DNA of 19,056 nucleotides from CAZITB01 sp964542055 (GTDB lineage: Bacteria > Planctomycetota > Phycisphaerae > Sedimentisphaerales > CAMDDF01), in the NCBI GenBank assembly GCA_964542055.1, contig CAZITB010000049.1, positions 1-19,056 of the forward strand, written 5' to 3'. The translations under genes were made by a program, and so were the position numbers. The first letter of the stretch is position 1. Each line of letters starts with the position of its first letter. Below, piece after piece: positions 1-8,449 of this stretch. A model generated the notes under the pieces. It was given only the letters and a program-made list of their open reading frames with translations. It was not told where the DNA came from and searched no databases.

Positions 1-51
1 CAAGTTGCCTATTTTAACATTTTGAATTTTTATGAAAATATCTGTGAACGG

Positions 52-720
52 TTACAAAAGTTCTATTGCTTTCAAATTGATATCTGGATCTGTTATATTG
101 CCCACCACATCTTTCATATCGAATCCGGCAATCTCTACCCCCAACCGACTAAGCGACTGACCGATTTCCAAACCAATAGTCCCAAGCCCTATCAAAGCAA
201 TCCGCCTGGGCAAATCTTCCTGCTCAAATATGTTGTCGCTGGTTAGAATTTTATCCCCAAATTTTTCCATCCACTTCCCCGGCACTTTCGGCGACGAACC
301 TGCTGCTAATATAATGCTCTTGCATTCTATTACATCATCATCAACCTTAACTTTGCCCTCCCCGATTATCTTCGCCCTGGCTATCCTTAAATTATCCCCT
401 GCCAGATTCTTGGTAACATCCACCATACTATCTGCAAAACCGTCCCTGACCTCCCGAACATATCCAAGCAGCCTGGCTATATTAACATTAACGTCTTCAC
501 AGCCGCTTATACCCATTCTCTCATAAAACTTTCTTCTGGAAAAATCCCTCGCAGCATACAAAAGTGCCTTCGAAGGCATACATCCCACTCGCGCACACTT
601 AGTGCCCAACACACCTCTATCTACCAACAAATAATTGGAGGTTTCCTTTTTAACCTCTCGCAATGCAGACAATCCAGCACTGCCGGCTCCTATTATCACT
701 ACATCTACCTTCTTATTCAT
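52..720 (-). pseudogene. Dihydrolipoamide dehydrogenase-type flavoprotein, N-terminal half, stopped at codon 223
   Basis: Class I pyridine nucleotide-disulfide oxidoreductase, the family of Lpd, mercuric reductase and soluble transhydrogenase; these flavoenzymes pass electrons between NAD(P)H and a disulfide. Visible are the FAD motif GAGSAG (residues 11-16), the redox disulfide segment KCARVGCMPSK (Cys42, Cys47), the ILAAGSSPKVP strand (about 137-147) and the second dinucleotide motif GLGTIG (178-183). Family members are about 450-480 residues; here a TAA at 52-54 stops the frame after 222, within the NAD domain. The same frame then stays open to base 1 and reads PFTDIFIKIQNVKIGNL, which resembles the family at that point. 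A nonsense mutation in a longer gene, or a sequence error, is therefore likely. The start has an AAGGAAG site and lies 9 bases after the UPF0182 stop, so it is the last visible gene of the operon. Exact substrate cannot be told. Confidence 0.8.
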
Positions 721-729
721 AGAACTTCC

Positions 730-3552
730 TTACTCATTAACATCAGCAATCTGAATTTCAAGATCATTCAAAGCATCTGACAAAGTTCTCAACTGCTGTG
801 AAGCCCCCTCAAAATCCTTTTCGCCTATCATCTGCAAATAACTTTCAAACGCGTCATTCGCCTGCCTTATCAATGCATCCACACCTTTAACAACTTCCGC
901 TATATCTGCATCCTTTTCCAAACCAGGTTTAACATCAGCAATCAAACCATAAAGAGCCTCAGCAAAATTATCTGCGTAACTGAGCTTATCATCATGCATC
1001 ACCGCCACAAGCCTCAGCTCCGGATACGCCGCCGTCTCTGACTGCAAATAAATCGGCTCAACATATATCAGCGTCTTATCGACCGGAATAACCAGAACAT
1101 TACCCCGTATCACTCTCGAACCTCGCTGATCCCACAAAGATAACCTGCCCGACAAAATCGCGTCCTGATCAATCTTCGTCTCAACCTGCTGCGTACCCAA
1201 AACTCTCTTTTCCTTGGGAAACTTATAAGCAAGCAGCCGACCATAGTTATCCGGGTCACACATCCCCGCAATCCACCCGATTAGCACCTGCTTATTTTTA
1301 GGCGTAAACGGCAGCATCAAAATAAACTCCTCATCATTTGTTTCCGGCATTTCCCATATTATATAATAAGGCTGAACCGGTTGAGTATTGTTATAATATT
1401 TCTCTGTCGCCCGAACCCACAAATCCTCCTGGTTATAAAATACTACCGGATCGGTCATGTGATACTTCGAAAATACAAGCCCCTGCACAAGCAAAAAGTC
1501 GGATGGATAACGTATATGCTTCAAAAGATCCGCCGGCATCTCGGCTCTGCTCTTGAACATATCCGGAAAAGCATTTGCCCATGTTCCAATCAGCGGATCA
1601 TCTTCCTCGAAAACATAAAAATCCACCGAACCATTAAATGCATCAACCACAACCTTCACAGAATTACGTATATAATTTATATTCTGCAAATCTTCGCGCG
1701 TACCATTATAGAATAACGGGTTCTCTCCATAGGGCACCATCGACGGTTTAAAAACACCCGATTCACTATAAGGATATTTACTCGAAACTGTATATGCATC
1801 GATCATCCAAAACAACTTCCCCTCTGAAAGCACAATATAAGGATCATTATCAAATTTCAAAAAAGGGGCGATCTTTTCAACTCGATCAGTTATCTTCCTG
1901 TGAAACATTATCCTGCTCTCTCGCCTCGGATAATTCGAAACAAACAACCGCGTTCCGTCAAATTTCCACCCAAATAAAAACTTCCGCCACAAGTTCGAAA
2001 TCTCAACTCCCCCGCTGCCCGGGTAATGTATATAAACATTTCCTTCACCTTGCGGGTAATCCAGCTCTTTCTCTTGCGAATTCACAATAACATGCGTATC
2101 GGTCAATTCTCCATAATAAATTTGCGGAACATCAACTTCCAACTCCTCAAATTCACTTACCGGCGGTATATTTTTTACCAGCAGATTCGGCAGCCCCTCA
2201 GGCGTAAATTCACTTACAGCAGCAAGAGTAATCCCAAAACCATGGGTATACTTAAAACGCTTATTCACAAAAGTCTGACTCTGAGCTGGCAAATTACTAA
2301 GCTGCAGTTCCCTCGCTGAAACCATAACCTGCCTGTATTGATCATTTATCATATAACGATCAACATCAACATCCATAAATTCATAATACAACCTGATTTC
2401 CTGAAATTGCTTATAGACCGCATCCAACGCCCGCCAGTCCCACAAACGAATATTGGCAAACAGATACTCATTTTCCTTTATCATATCTTCAGTGAGTTTA
2501 TCTGAAACAGGGAACCTCCTTTCCTCGATTCTATCCAGTCCATACCCTTGTCTTGTAAATAAAATATTATTCTTTATATAAGGTCTTTCCATGGTTATCT
2601 CGTTGGGCTGGACCACTAACCATTGAAACATCCCCGGCACCACACCAAGCAGAATAAACCATAAAATTCCAACAACCGCTACAACCGATATCAACGGGGC
2701 AAATATAGCAAGCGGATGCCCCTGCAAATTTTTAAATATCTTATTTTTAAGTTTCTCACTCAAACGCGGCACAACTAAAAACAAACCACCCAACACCGCA
2801 AGCGCCGCCACTACCCAATACAAAGGCATACGAACATTTACATCTGTCCAGCCCGGCCCGGTAACCGTGCCAAGCGGAGAATACATCAATTCAAACCTCG
2901 ATAAATATCGACCCACCCCAAGCACGATCAGCAAAAAACCGGCACTTATATATATCGACTTATAACTGTCCCTCCGAACCTCATCAGCACGCAAAAAATG
3001 AATCTGTTCGCCGCTGACCGTTATAAAGACACTTATCAGCGAAGCGATCAAAGCTATCATCCCAAGGCTTATCAGCAAAGCATAAAATGTAAGATAAACC
3101 GGTAAGCTGAACATATAAAAACTCACAGACATTCCTAAAATCGGATCCTCGATTTCGCTGGGTACCTGGTTGATATAGAGCAAAATTTTATCCCAGTTAA
3201 CCAGTGCCCAGTTGAAGCTGATATACGTTCCAAACAAAATTGCCAAACCTCTGACGATCCATTTGCTTCTGGGAATAGTCCAGGTCAAAGCAAATATAAC
3301 CAAGTCTCCCAGCAAAGCTCCACCAATCGAAACCCCGGCTTTGACCCATATCACCTTCCAGAACCTGCTGGGATATTCCACCGCATCGAACCAAAGCGCC
3401 TCTCCCCAGAAACTCATAAACCAGAAAAACGCAAACGTCAGCAAACCAAACACAATGCCGACTGACATCACCAGCCCATCTTTCTTCTTACCGCCCCATA
3501 ACAATAAAGCAGCTGCAATAGCTATCAATATCAAAAAAATCAGAATATACAT
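730..3552 (-). CDS. UPF0182 family large membrane protein
   Basis: A 940-residue protein of the UPF0182 (COG1615) family, whose biochemical role is unknown. The N-terminal third carries about eight hydrophobic segments (roughly residues 1-20, 27-48, 72-92, 100-118, 144-178, 199-216, 242-262, 280-305). A long soluble part follows, beginning with the family-like stretch WLVVQPNEITMERPYIKNN (about 311-329). Near the C-terminus is LIYVEPIYLQSE, also typical of the family, then a helical, acidic tail. The usual family length is about 900-1000, so it is complete. The ATG has an AGGAG site about 7 bases upstream. It lies 12 bases after the phosphoketolase gene and 9 bases before the flavoprotein gene. 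Membrane location is clear from sequence; function is not, and the operon gives only a loose link to sugar-phosphate metabolism. Confidence 0.9.
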   Translation of the reverse strand: MYILIFLILIAIAAALLLWGGKKKDGLVMSVGIVFGLLTFAFFWFMSFWGEALWFDAVEYPSRFWKVIWVKAGVSIGGALLGDLVIFALTWTIPRSKWIVRGLAILFGTYISFNWALVNWDKILLYINQVPSEIEDPILGMSVSFYMFSLPVYLTFYALLISLGMIALIASLISVFITVSGEQIHFLRADEVRRDSYKSIYISAGFLLIVLGVGRYLSRFELMYSPLGTVTGPGWTDVNVRMPLYWVVAALAVLGGLFLVVPRLSEKLKNKIFKNLQGHPLAIFAPLISVVAVVGILWFILLGVVPGMFQWLVVQPNEITMERPYIKNNILFTRQGYGLDRIEERRFPVSDKLTEDMIKENEYLFANIRLWDWRALDAVYKQFQEIRLYYEFMDVDVDRYMINDQYRQVMVSARELQLSNLPAQSQTFVNKRFKYTHGFGITLAAVSEFTPEGLPNLLVKNIPPVSEFEELEVDVPQIYYGELTDTHVIVNSQEKELDYPQGEGNVYIHYPGSGGVEISNLWRKFLFGWKFDGTRLFVSNYPRRESRIMFHRKITDRVEKIAPFLKFDNDPYIVLSEGKLFWMIDAYTVSSKYPYSESGVFKPSMVPYGENPLFYNGTREDLQNINYIRNSVKVVVDAFNGSVDFYVFEEDDPLIGTWANAFPDMFKSRAEMPADLLKHIRYPSDFLLVQGLVFSKYHMTDPVVFYNQEDLWVRATEKYYNNTQPVQPYYIIWEMPETNDEEFILMLPFTPKNKQVLIGWIAGMCDPDNYGRLLAYKFPKEKRVLGTQQVETKIDQDAILSGRLSLWDQRGSRVIRGNVLVIPVDKTLIYVEPIYLQSETAAYPELRLVAVMHDDKLSYADNFAEALYGLIADVKPGLEKDADIAEVVKGVDALIRQANDAFESYLQMIGEKDFEGASQQLRTLSDALNDLEIQIADVNE

Positions 3553-3564
3553 TTTGTTCTCCTG

Positions 3565-6000
3565 TTATCTTAAAATTTCCGGCGAACCCTCTCCTCTAAC
3601 TGCTTTCAATTCTTCATCATCAAGAAAATCTTCCAACCGGGCGTCCAACACTTCAGATGCTGCCAAAATGATATGCCCCCAGGTACACCTGTTCGCAAAA
3701 AGCATCCCAAATTCATCCAGCGTTCCGCCGCGATTGATATAACCCAAAAATTTCGTTGTCTCATTGCCTGTATCAAGCTGACGCAGTACTCCCGAAGCTG
3801 TAACCGTTCGCGTATGACTGATAAATATCCTGGCTTTTATATCATCTGGATAAAACTTTTTAACTTTATCCAGGCTGGCGACCGCTTGGCTTTCGGCTTT
3901 ATCTCGCGGATTTCTAAACTTCGTCGGCTCTGCCATATAGATCACATTATTGGCAATACCTCTCTCGTTCAAACGGTCAGACGCCCTTACCGCCTCAGCA
4001 AACTGGTAAGCCCCAAACGCCGATATCGAAACCTTTGCACCATCTTGCTTGCGGTAATATATCGCACCATCTTCAACCAACTGCTCACTTTGCTTTTCAT
4101 CGAAATATTCCGGCGTGGCACGTTTGGGTATAACAAGAGCCCATATCTGACCATGGCTCTGATAAACCTTTTTCAAAATGGCAACCGCACTATTGGCATC
4201 TCCCGCAAAAAGCACCCTGCTGCAATCTGTCATCTCACCCATCAATGCCTCTGCAAACGTCGGGTCCTGATGCGATATCTCATTTTTACCATTTTCCCAC
4301 GTATGAGATGTCGCTATGACAGGAACGCCCAGCCAACCCGGCGGATCCATCCCCTCTCTCTGGTGCCGTGCAAATATCAATTCCTGCCGAACCGCACCAA
4401 GCATCTTGACCGTAAATGCCTCATAACTGGCAACAAGGTTCAAACCTCCTTTGTTACCAAGCGCTGCCGCTACTATCGCTTCTTCATTCAAAGCCGTGAT
4501 GATCTTACCGTCCAACGCTTCTTCGGTTCCCGGTTCCGGATCGGTCACTCTATGCTTCAAAAGAGTCCTTGTCTTGATAAGCCGGTTACTATGTATCTCG
4601 TCAGGATTACCCACCCGTGCCCTCAGTTGTGGATTGGCCTCAACTATCTTGCAAAAATAATCATCGACCGCTATCATCGGCGAAGTATATTTACCTGCCT
4701 CGAATTTCCCCCTGCCCGTTTCAGGAAAACTCGGAACTTCAACTTGACGAACTTTCAAAGAATGATCACGCTCTTGCGGCCTGTTTGTCTGCTTCTGATT
4801 ATTTAAAATCTTGATAGAATCCTTTAATTCTTCCAGCGGCACCCACAACTGCCGAACACCCATATTGAATTCTTTCTGCGATGCAGGATTACTCGCAGTA
4901 TCCGGCTCAACAGGCAAATTATGAGCAGCATTTGTCCCAGCGTTTGGCAAACCGAAACCCTTGGGAACCTCAGCTATCGTATAAGGAAGCGGAACCGGGT
5001 ACTTTCCCAAACCCTTCTCAACCGCTTTACCATGCGCACTCAATCGCTCTTCCATTTCCCATATCGCCCACGCATAAGCCGCCGGGTCTCTGCCATCGAT
5101 ATCGAACGGCTCAAAATTATTCAGCTCCAAATGCTCCCTGAACCAGTCAACACCGCCCTGCATAGAAACCGTCGTCCGCTGATCGATGCGCCTGCCGTTG
5201 GCGATCATTATCGGTGCAACCAATCCGCAGTCGTTGTTTCGCCACCATCTCGGAACCCAGTCACCGCCTTTTTGCTCTTCAAACGCACCGTCACTCAAAA
5301 ACGTAACAAGCCTGTCACCCGGCAGCGGCATATGGCTGTAAAGCAATTCGGCAAATCCCAGATATCCGCCCTCGATCATTCCACCGGCCGTATGAACATT
5401 CACATGACTGCCGATAGGCGAAACCGGATGCCCCTCAGGCGTAACCTTCAGCAGATAAAAATCACGAACAAACTTACTTAGCCCCTCATCGCTCAGATCA
5501 TACCTCTCTGCATGTGCCTTGGTCATATTATCCAAAATCAGGTTGATCGAATCTATCCCCGCAACACAATGCCCCTGCCCCATCAGCCACGACCTTGTTA
5601 TACCTGTTATCGCGTTTATCGCCATATAACCGGTATATGCTATCACAATATTCAAAGCACCGCCGGTATGGCCTTCCGGCTTACTCTTGAAATCATCCTC
5701 CGCCAGGTCCCTACCGTCAAGATAAACATTCCGCGCATAAGTCATATGCCCAACAAGCCACATCCCCGCACTGGCTATCCTATCCGCGGAATGTAAATAC
5801 CCCAAAATATCTTCCTTATCTTTGACAACCCCCTTCAATTCCAAATGCTCTGCCATTTTAAAAATCCTGCACTGTGTCAAATCAGTGTGTTTTATCACCC
5901 CATACCCTGCGGCCCATTTGGCAAACGCTTCATTCCCTTTACGATACATCTCCGCTCTTTCCTGAACTCGCTGCATCTTATCAATTTTTGTATCTATCAT
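3565..6000 (-). CDS. Divergent phosphoketolase family thiamine-diphosphate enzyme
   Basis: 811 residues. Classical phosphoketolases cleave xylulose-5-P or fructose-6-P with phosphate to give acetyl-phosphate and a shorter aldose phosphate. Family blocks recognised in order: VGHMT (His85, matching LGHWG), MGQGHC (His144, matching GPGHGG), PEGHPVSPIGSH (189-199), GGYLGFAELL (211-220), a ThDP/metal motif starting LSDGAFEE (235-242) and ending IANG (266-269), SYEAF in the middle domain, then SHTWENGKNEISHQDP, which closely follows the SHVWRQDHNGFSHQDP type block. Oddities: the usual GDG of the ThDP motif is SDG, and most spacing and flanking residues differ from textbook enzymes. I recall some relatives of this kind being labelled xylulose-5-phosphate 3-epimerase but cannot verify that, so the reaction is uncertain. 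Start has AAAGGAG; it lies 13 bases after the transaldolase gene, which handles the same pool of sugar phosphates. Confidence 0.82.
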   Translation of the reverse strand: MIDTKIDKMQRVQERAEMYRKGNEAFAKWAAGYGVIKHTDLTQCRIFKMAEHLELKGVVKDKEDILGYLHSADRIASAGMWLVGHMTYARNVYLDGRDLAEDDFKSKPEGHTGGALNIVIAYTGYMAINAITGITRSWLMGQGHCVAGIDSINLILDNMTKAHAERYDLSDEGLSKFVRDFYLLKVTPEGHPVSPIGSHVNVHTAGGMIEGGYLGFAELLYSHMPLPGDRLVTFLSDGAFEEQKGGDWVPRWWRNNDCGLVAPIMIANGRRIDQRTTVSMQGGVDWFREHLELNNFEPFDIDGRDPAAYAWAIWEMEERLSAHGKAVEKGLGKYPVPLPYTIAEVPKGFGLPNAGTNAAHNLPVEPDTASNPASQKEFNMGVRQLWVPLEELKDSIKILNNQKQTNRPQERDHSLKVRQVEVPSFPETGRGKFEAGKYTSPMIAVDDYFCKIVEANPQLRARVGNPDEIHSNRLIKTRTLLKHRVTDPEPGTEEALDGKIITALNEEAIVAAALGNKGGLNLVASYEAFTVKMLGAVRQELIFARHQREGMDPPGWLGVPVIATSHTWENGKNEISHQDPTFAEALMGEMTDCSRVLFAGDANSAVAILKKVYQSHGQIWALVIPKRATPEYFDEKQSEQLVEDGAIYYRKQDGAKVSISAFGAYQFAEAVRASDRLNERGIANNVIYMAEPTKFRNPRDKAESQAVASLDKVKKFYPDDIKARIFISHTRTVTASGVLRQLDTGNETTKFLGYINRGGTLDEFGMLFANRCTWGHIILAASEVLDARLEDFLDDEELKAVRGEGSPEILR

Positions 6001-6013
6001 AAAAACTCCTTTG

Positions 6014-7285
6014 CTATTTTATTACTTCTTTAATTCTTTCATCCATCGCGTCCTGATCTTTTCGGAAACTGTTTAGCCCTGCCAGATTCATCAAACTGTC
6101 AAGACCAACCCTTCCGCTCTCCAGATCATCCGCCCAGTTCTTAACCATCGGAATCTTACCTTCGGTATAACTTTTATCCATCTCCGCATCACTCCACTCA
6201 ACCAGAACATCACCGCAATCATGCTCCCGGAAAAAACCGAAAAGATCACCCGGCGTAAAACTATCAATATTCTCACTCTCTAAGTCATCAACACATTTTA
6301 CTAATTTTTCATCAACGTCCCAAAGCGTTGCCAGCCTTATCTGTCCCCAGTCAACATTGCCATTGACACCCACCTTGTAATCTTCATTTGTCTTATCAAC
6401 TATATCCTTATCCTTCAAATTCAGATCAAGAAATTCTTTCGTAACTTTCGGCGGCATCGTCATAACATTTATCCCCGCCAGATCAACAACCTGTATCCCG
6501 CTGCGAAAACTAGCACCTATCTGCCTCGAACTTGTCACTCTTTCGGCATGCAACTTATCGATAGCCCTTTGTGATGCAAGCGTCGCCTTCTCACCGACAT
6601 ACTCACCGCTGCCAAGTTCATTGTTTCCAACGAAACTGTTGAGCCTGCCAAGAAAAACATTCACATAAGCCGGCTGAGCAACTCTGGCCATCAAATAATT
6701 CTGCCGAGCCGAAAAACCTAGCGTATGATTAACCGGCACACCAATAGCCGACAACTTACGCGTCGCCAAAAGCCCCGCCGCCGTAAAAGGAACCTTGATC
6801 AAAAATTTCTGCGGACAAACCCTGTATATTCTCTTTCCATATTCAACCGCTCTATCCACATCGAACGCCAGATCAGTATGCTCCTCCAGCGAAACATAAC
6901 AATCAAATTTCTCAACAAGCCGCAAACCATGAAAAACATTCAATGCAAAATTTATCTCAAGAATTTTCTCCTTCTCATCAAGGCCAAACTGACCGAGTAT
7001 TCCCGCTATCTTTTTTGTAAGTTCATCATATCCGCCGCTTTGAATTTCTTTGTTCAAAAGCGTATTATTAACCGTCACTGCTGAAAACTCGCTCGTCCAT
7101 ACCTTTTCAATCTCACCGATATTGCCCGAATCAACCCAAAGCTCCGTACCCGCTTCGTGCATCTTTTCCCATTTCGGCTCACTTTTGGTATCCTCCTTGT
7201 GTCCAGCCGACATCGGATCGAAATCCTGTAATAAATAATCTCTCATTTTCTGATTAAGATTTTGGTCAGTTTTTATAAGTCCCAT
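6014..7285 (-). CDS. Transaldolase-like protein
   Basis: 423 residues of the transaldolase/fructose-6-phosphate aldolase barrel family, which moves dihydroxyacetone units between sugar phosphates through a lysine Schiff base. Motifs: LWVDSGNIGEIEKV (about 49-62, the first barrel strand), TVNNTLL (71-77, in place of the common TTNPSL), CYVSLEE (129-135) and FLIKVPFTAAGLLATRKLS (161-179) with Lys164 as the expected Schiff-base lysine, followed by NHTLGFS (186-192). Family members are usually about 215 or 310-380 residues; this one has about 45 residues before the barrel and a long C-terminal part of unclear role. The start has an AGGAG site 7 bases upstream. It follows GalT by 27 bases and precedes the phosphoketolase by 13, so the two enzymes are likely co-expressed and could run a C5/C6 phosphate shunt. 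Confidence 0.82.
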   Translation of the reverse strand: MGLIKTDQNLNQKMRDYLLQDFDPMSAGHKEDTKSEPKWEKMHEAGTELWVDSGNIGEIEKVWTSEFSAVTVNNTLLNKEIQSGGYDELTKKIAGILGQFGLDEKEKILEINFALNVFHGLRLVEKFDCYVSLEEHTDLAFDVDRAVEYGKRIYRVCPQKFLIKVPFTAAGLLATRKLSAIGVPVNHTLGFSARQNYLMARVAQPAYVNVFLGRLNSFVGNNELGSGEYVGEKATLASQRAIDKLHAERVTSSRQIGASFRSGIQVVDLAGINVMTMPPKVTKEFLDLNLKDKDIVDKTNEDYKVGVNGNVDWGQIRLATLWDVDEKLVKCVDDLESENIDSFTPGDLFGFFREHDCGDVLVEWSDAEMDKSYTEGKIPMVKNWADDLESGRVGLDSLMNLAGLNSFRKDQDAMDERIKEVIK

Positions 7286-7312
7286 TATCGTCTCCTGCTT
7301 TCTCGCGTTAAA

Positions 7313-8323
7313 TTACATTTCTCTTAAAGCCTGCGCATCTTTTTCGGGAATCGACGAATTGATATGAATTCCCGACCCGATCTCGAACCCTGCCGCAATC
7401 GAAGTCCTCGGTCTTATTTGCAAATACCAATGAAGCGCTTCCGAATCACTCTTTTGCCTGGTACACGAATGAATGATGTAATTATAATCAGTATCGCCAA
7501 GCAGTTTCTCAAGCATAGTCAGCACATCTCTAAGCCCTGTAGCAAGGTCGCCCATTTCCGCCGCATTTACTTCAGAAAAATCTGCTCTGTGTTTCTGCGG
7601 TATCAGCCATATTTCATACGGCACTTCCGCCGCAAACGGAACTATCCCCAGAAACGACGAATTCTCATAGATCACCCGCTTCTCATCGTGTTTTTCATAC
7701 TTGAACATATCACACATAATACACTTGCCTTTATCAGCACGATACTTCTCAGCCAGCTCCTGCTTATCATGAATATACTTGGGAACTATCGCCGTCCCTA
7801 TCAGCTGCGAATGAGGATGAATCAGCGACGTCCCCGAGCCTGCACCATGATTTCGAAAAATTATAATATTCAAAATATCATCATGCTCATCGAGTATATG
7901 CTTGTAGCGATTAACATAACTTTCGATAACCTTATTGATCTCACCAAGCGACATATCCGGCAAATCACGATTATGCGCAGGCGTCTCGATAATAACTTCA
8001 TGAACTCCATAAGCAGACGTTGTTAAATATATCCCGTGATTACCACCTTTTATCTCCTCATCACTGCTCAATGCCGCAAACTTATTGGGCACTATTCTGT
8101 TTATCCAGCCGCTTTTATTTTTAGCTTCTACCTCATACAAAATCTCCGGCAGCATCTCCTCATTACCCGGGCAAAAAGGACAACCATCATCTTTCTCTGG
8201 CAGTTCTTTACTTTTTTTCTTTTTATGAACTTCCGCGCTTTGCGGACGATTACCTCGTTGAGGTGAATAAATTACCCATTGATCAGTAAGTATATTTTGT
8301 CTTAGATGATTTGATGAAATCAT
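7313..8323 (-). CDS. galT: GalT-like hexose-1-phosphate uridylyl/nucleotidyltransferase (HIT superfamily)
   Basis: 336 residues from the chosen ATG; catalyses UMP (or other NMP) transfer between UDP-glucose and a hexose-1-phosphate in the Leloir-type pathway. Seen: RQNILTDQWVIYSPQRGNRP at 8-27, a CPFC zinc pair (Cys48, Cys51), GVHEVIIETPAHN (106-118), and IHPHSQLIGT (168-177) with the HPHxQ active site, His171 being the expected nucleotidylated residue. A second CIMC pair is at 201-204. Near the end is LHWYLQIRPR, where relatives usually have HWH. An upstream GTG would add 11 residues, but AGGGAG lies 7 bases before this ATG and the family-like sequence begins right after it. First gene of the tight five-gene operon, 27 bases before transaldolase. 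It could prefer ADP- over UDP-sugars; the sequence alone does not say. Confidence 0.88.
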   Translation of the reverse strand: MISSNHLRQNILTDQWVIYSPQRGNRPQSAEVHKKKKSKELPEKDDGCPFCPGNEEMLPEILYEVEAKNKSGWINRIVPNKFAALSSDEEIKGGNHGIYLTTSAYGVHEVIIETPAHNRDLPDMSLGEINKVIESYVNRYKHILDEHDDILNIIIFRNHGAGSGTSLIHPHSQLIGTAIVPKYIHDKQELAEKYRADKGKCIMCDMFKYEKHDEKRVIYENSSFLGIVPFAAEVPYEIWLIPQKHRADFSEVNAAEMGDLATGLRDVLTMLEKLLGDTDYNYIIHSCTRQKSDSEALHWYLQIRPRTSIAAGFEIGSGIHINSSIPEKDAQALREM

Positions 8324-8449
8324 TATTTTCTCCCTGATAAATTTACATTTCGCCACAAAACCAATTTATCCCAATCAATCCTCCATTTAAATCAGGATAA
8401 TTCTCAATCAAAGGCAGGTTATTGCTTGAAAGTCAGGTTAATAAAAAAA
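8324..8449 (-). promoter_or_regulatory. Gap upstream of galT with three related short repeats
   Basis: This 126-base gap separates PolX from GalT and is the largest break among the minus-strand genes downstream of the HdeD-like gene, so it is the natural place for a promoter. It holds three related direct repeats on the plus strand: AAATCAGGATA (8389-8399), AAAGGCAGGTT (8410-8420) and AAAGTCAGGTT (8429-8439), spaced about 20 bases or two helical turns. They could be binding sites for a regulator. I see no convincing -35/-10 pair and no hairpin terminator for PolX. Confidence 0.3.
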
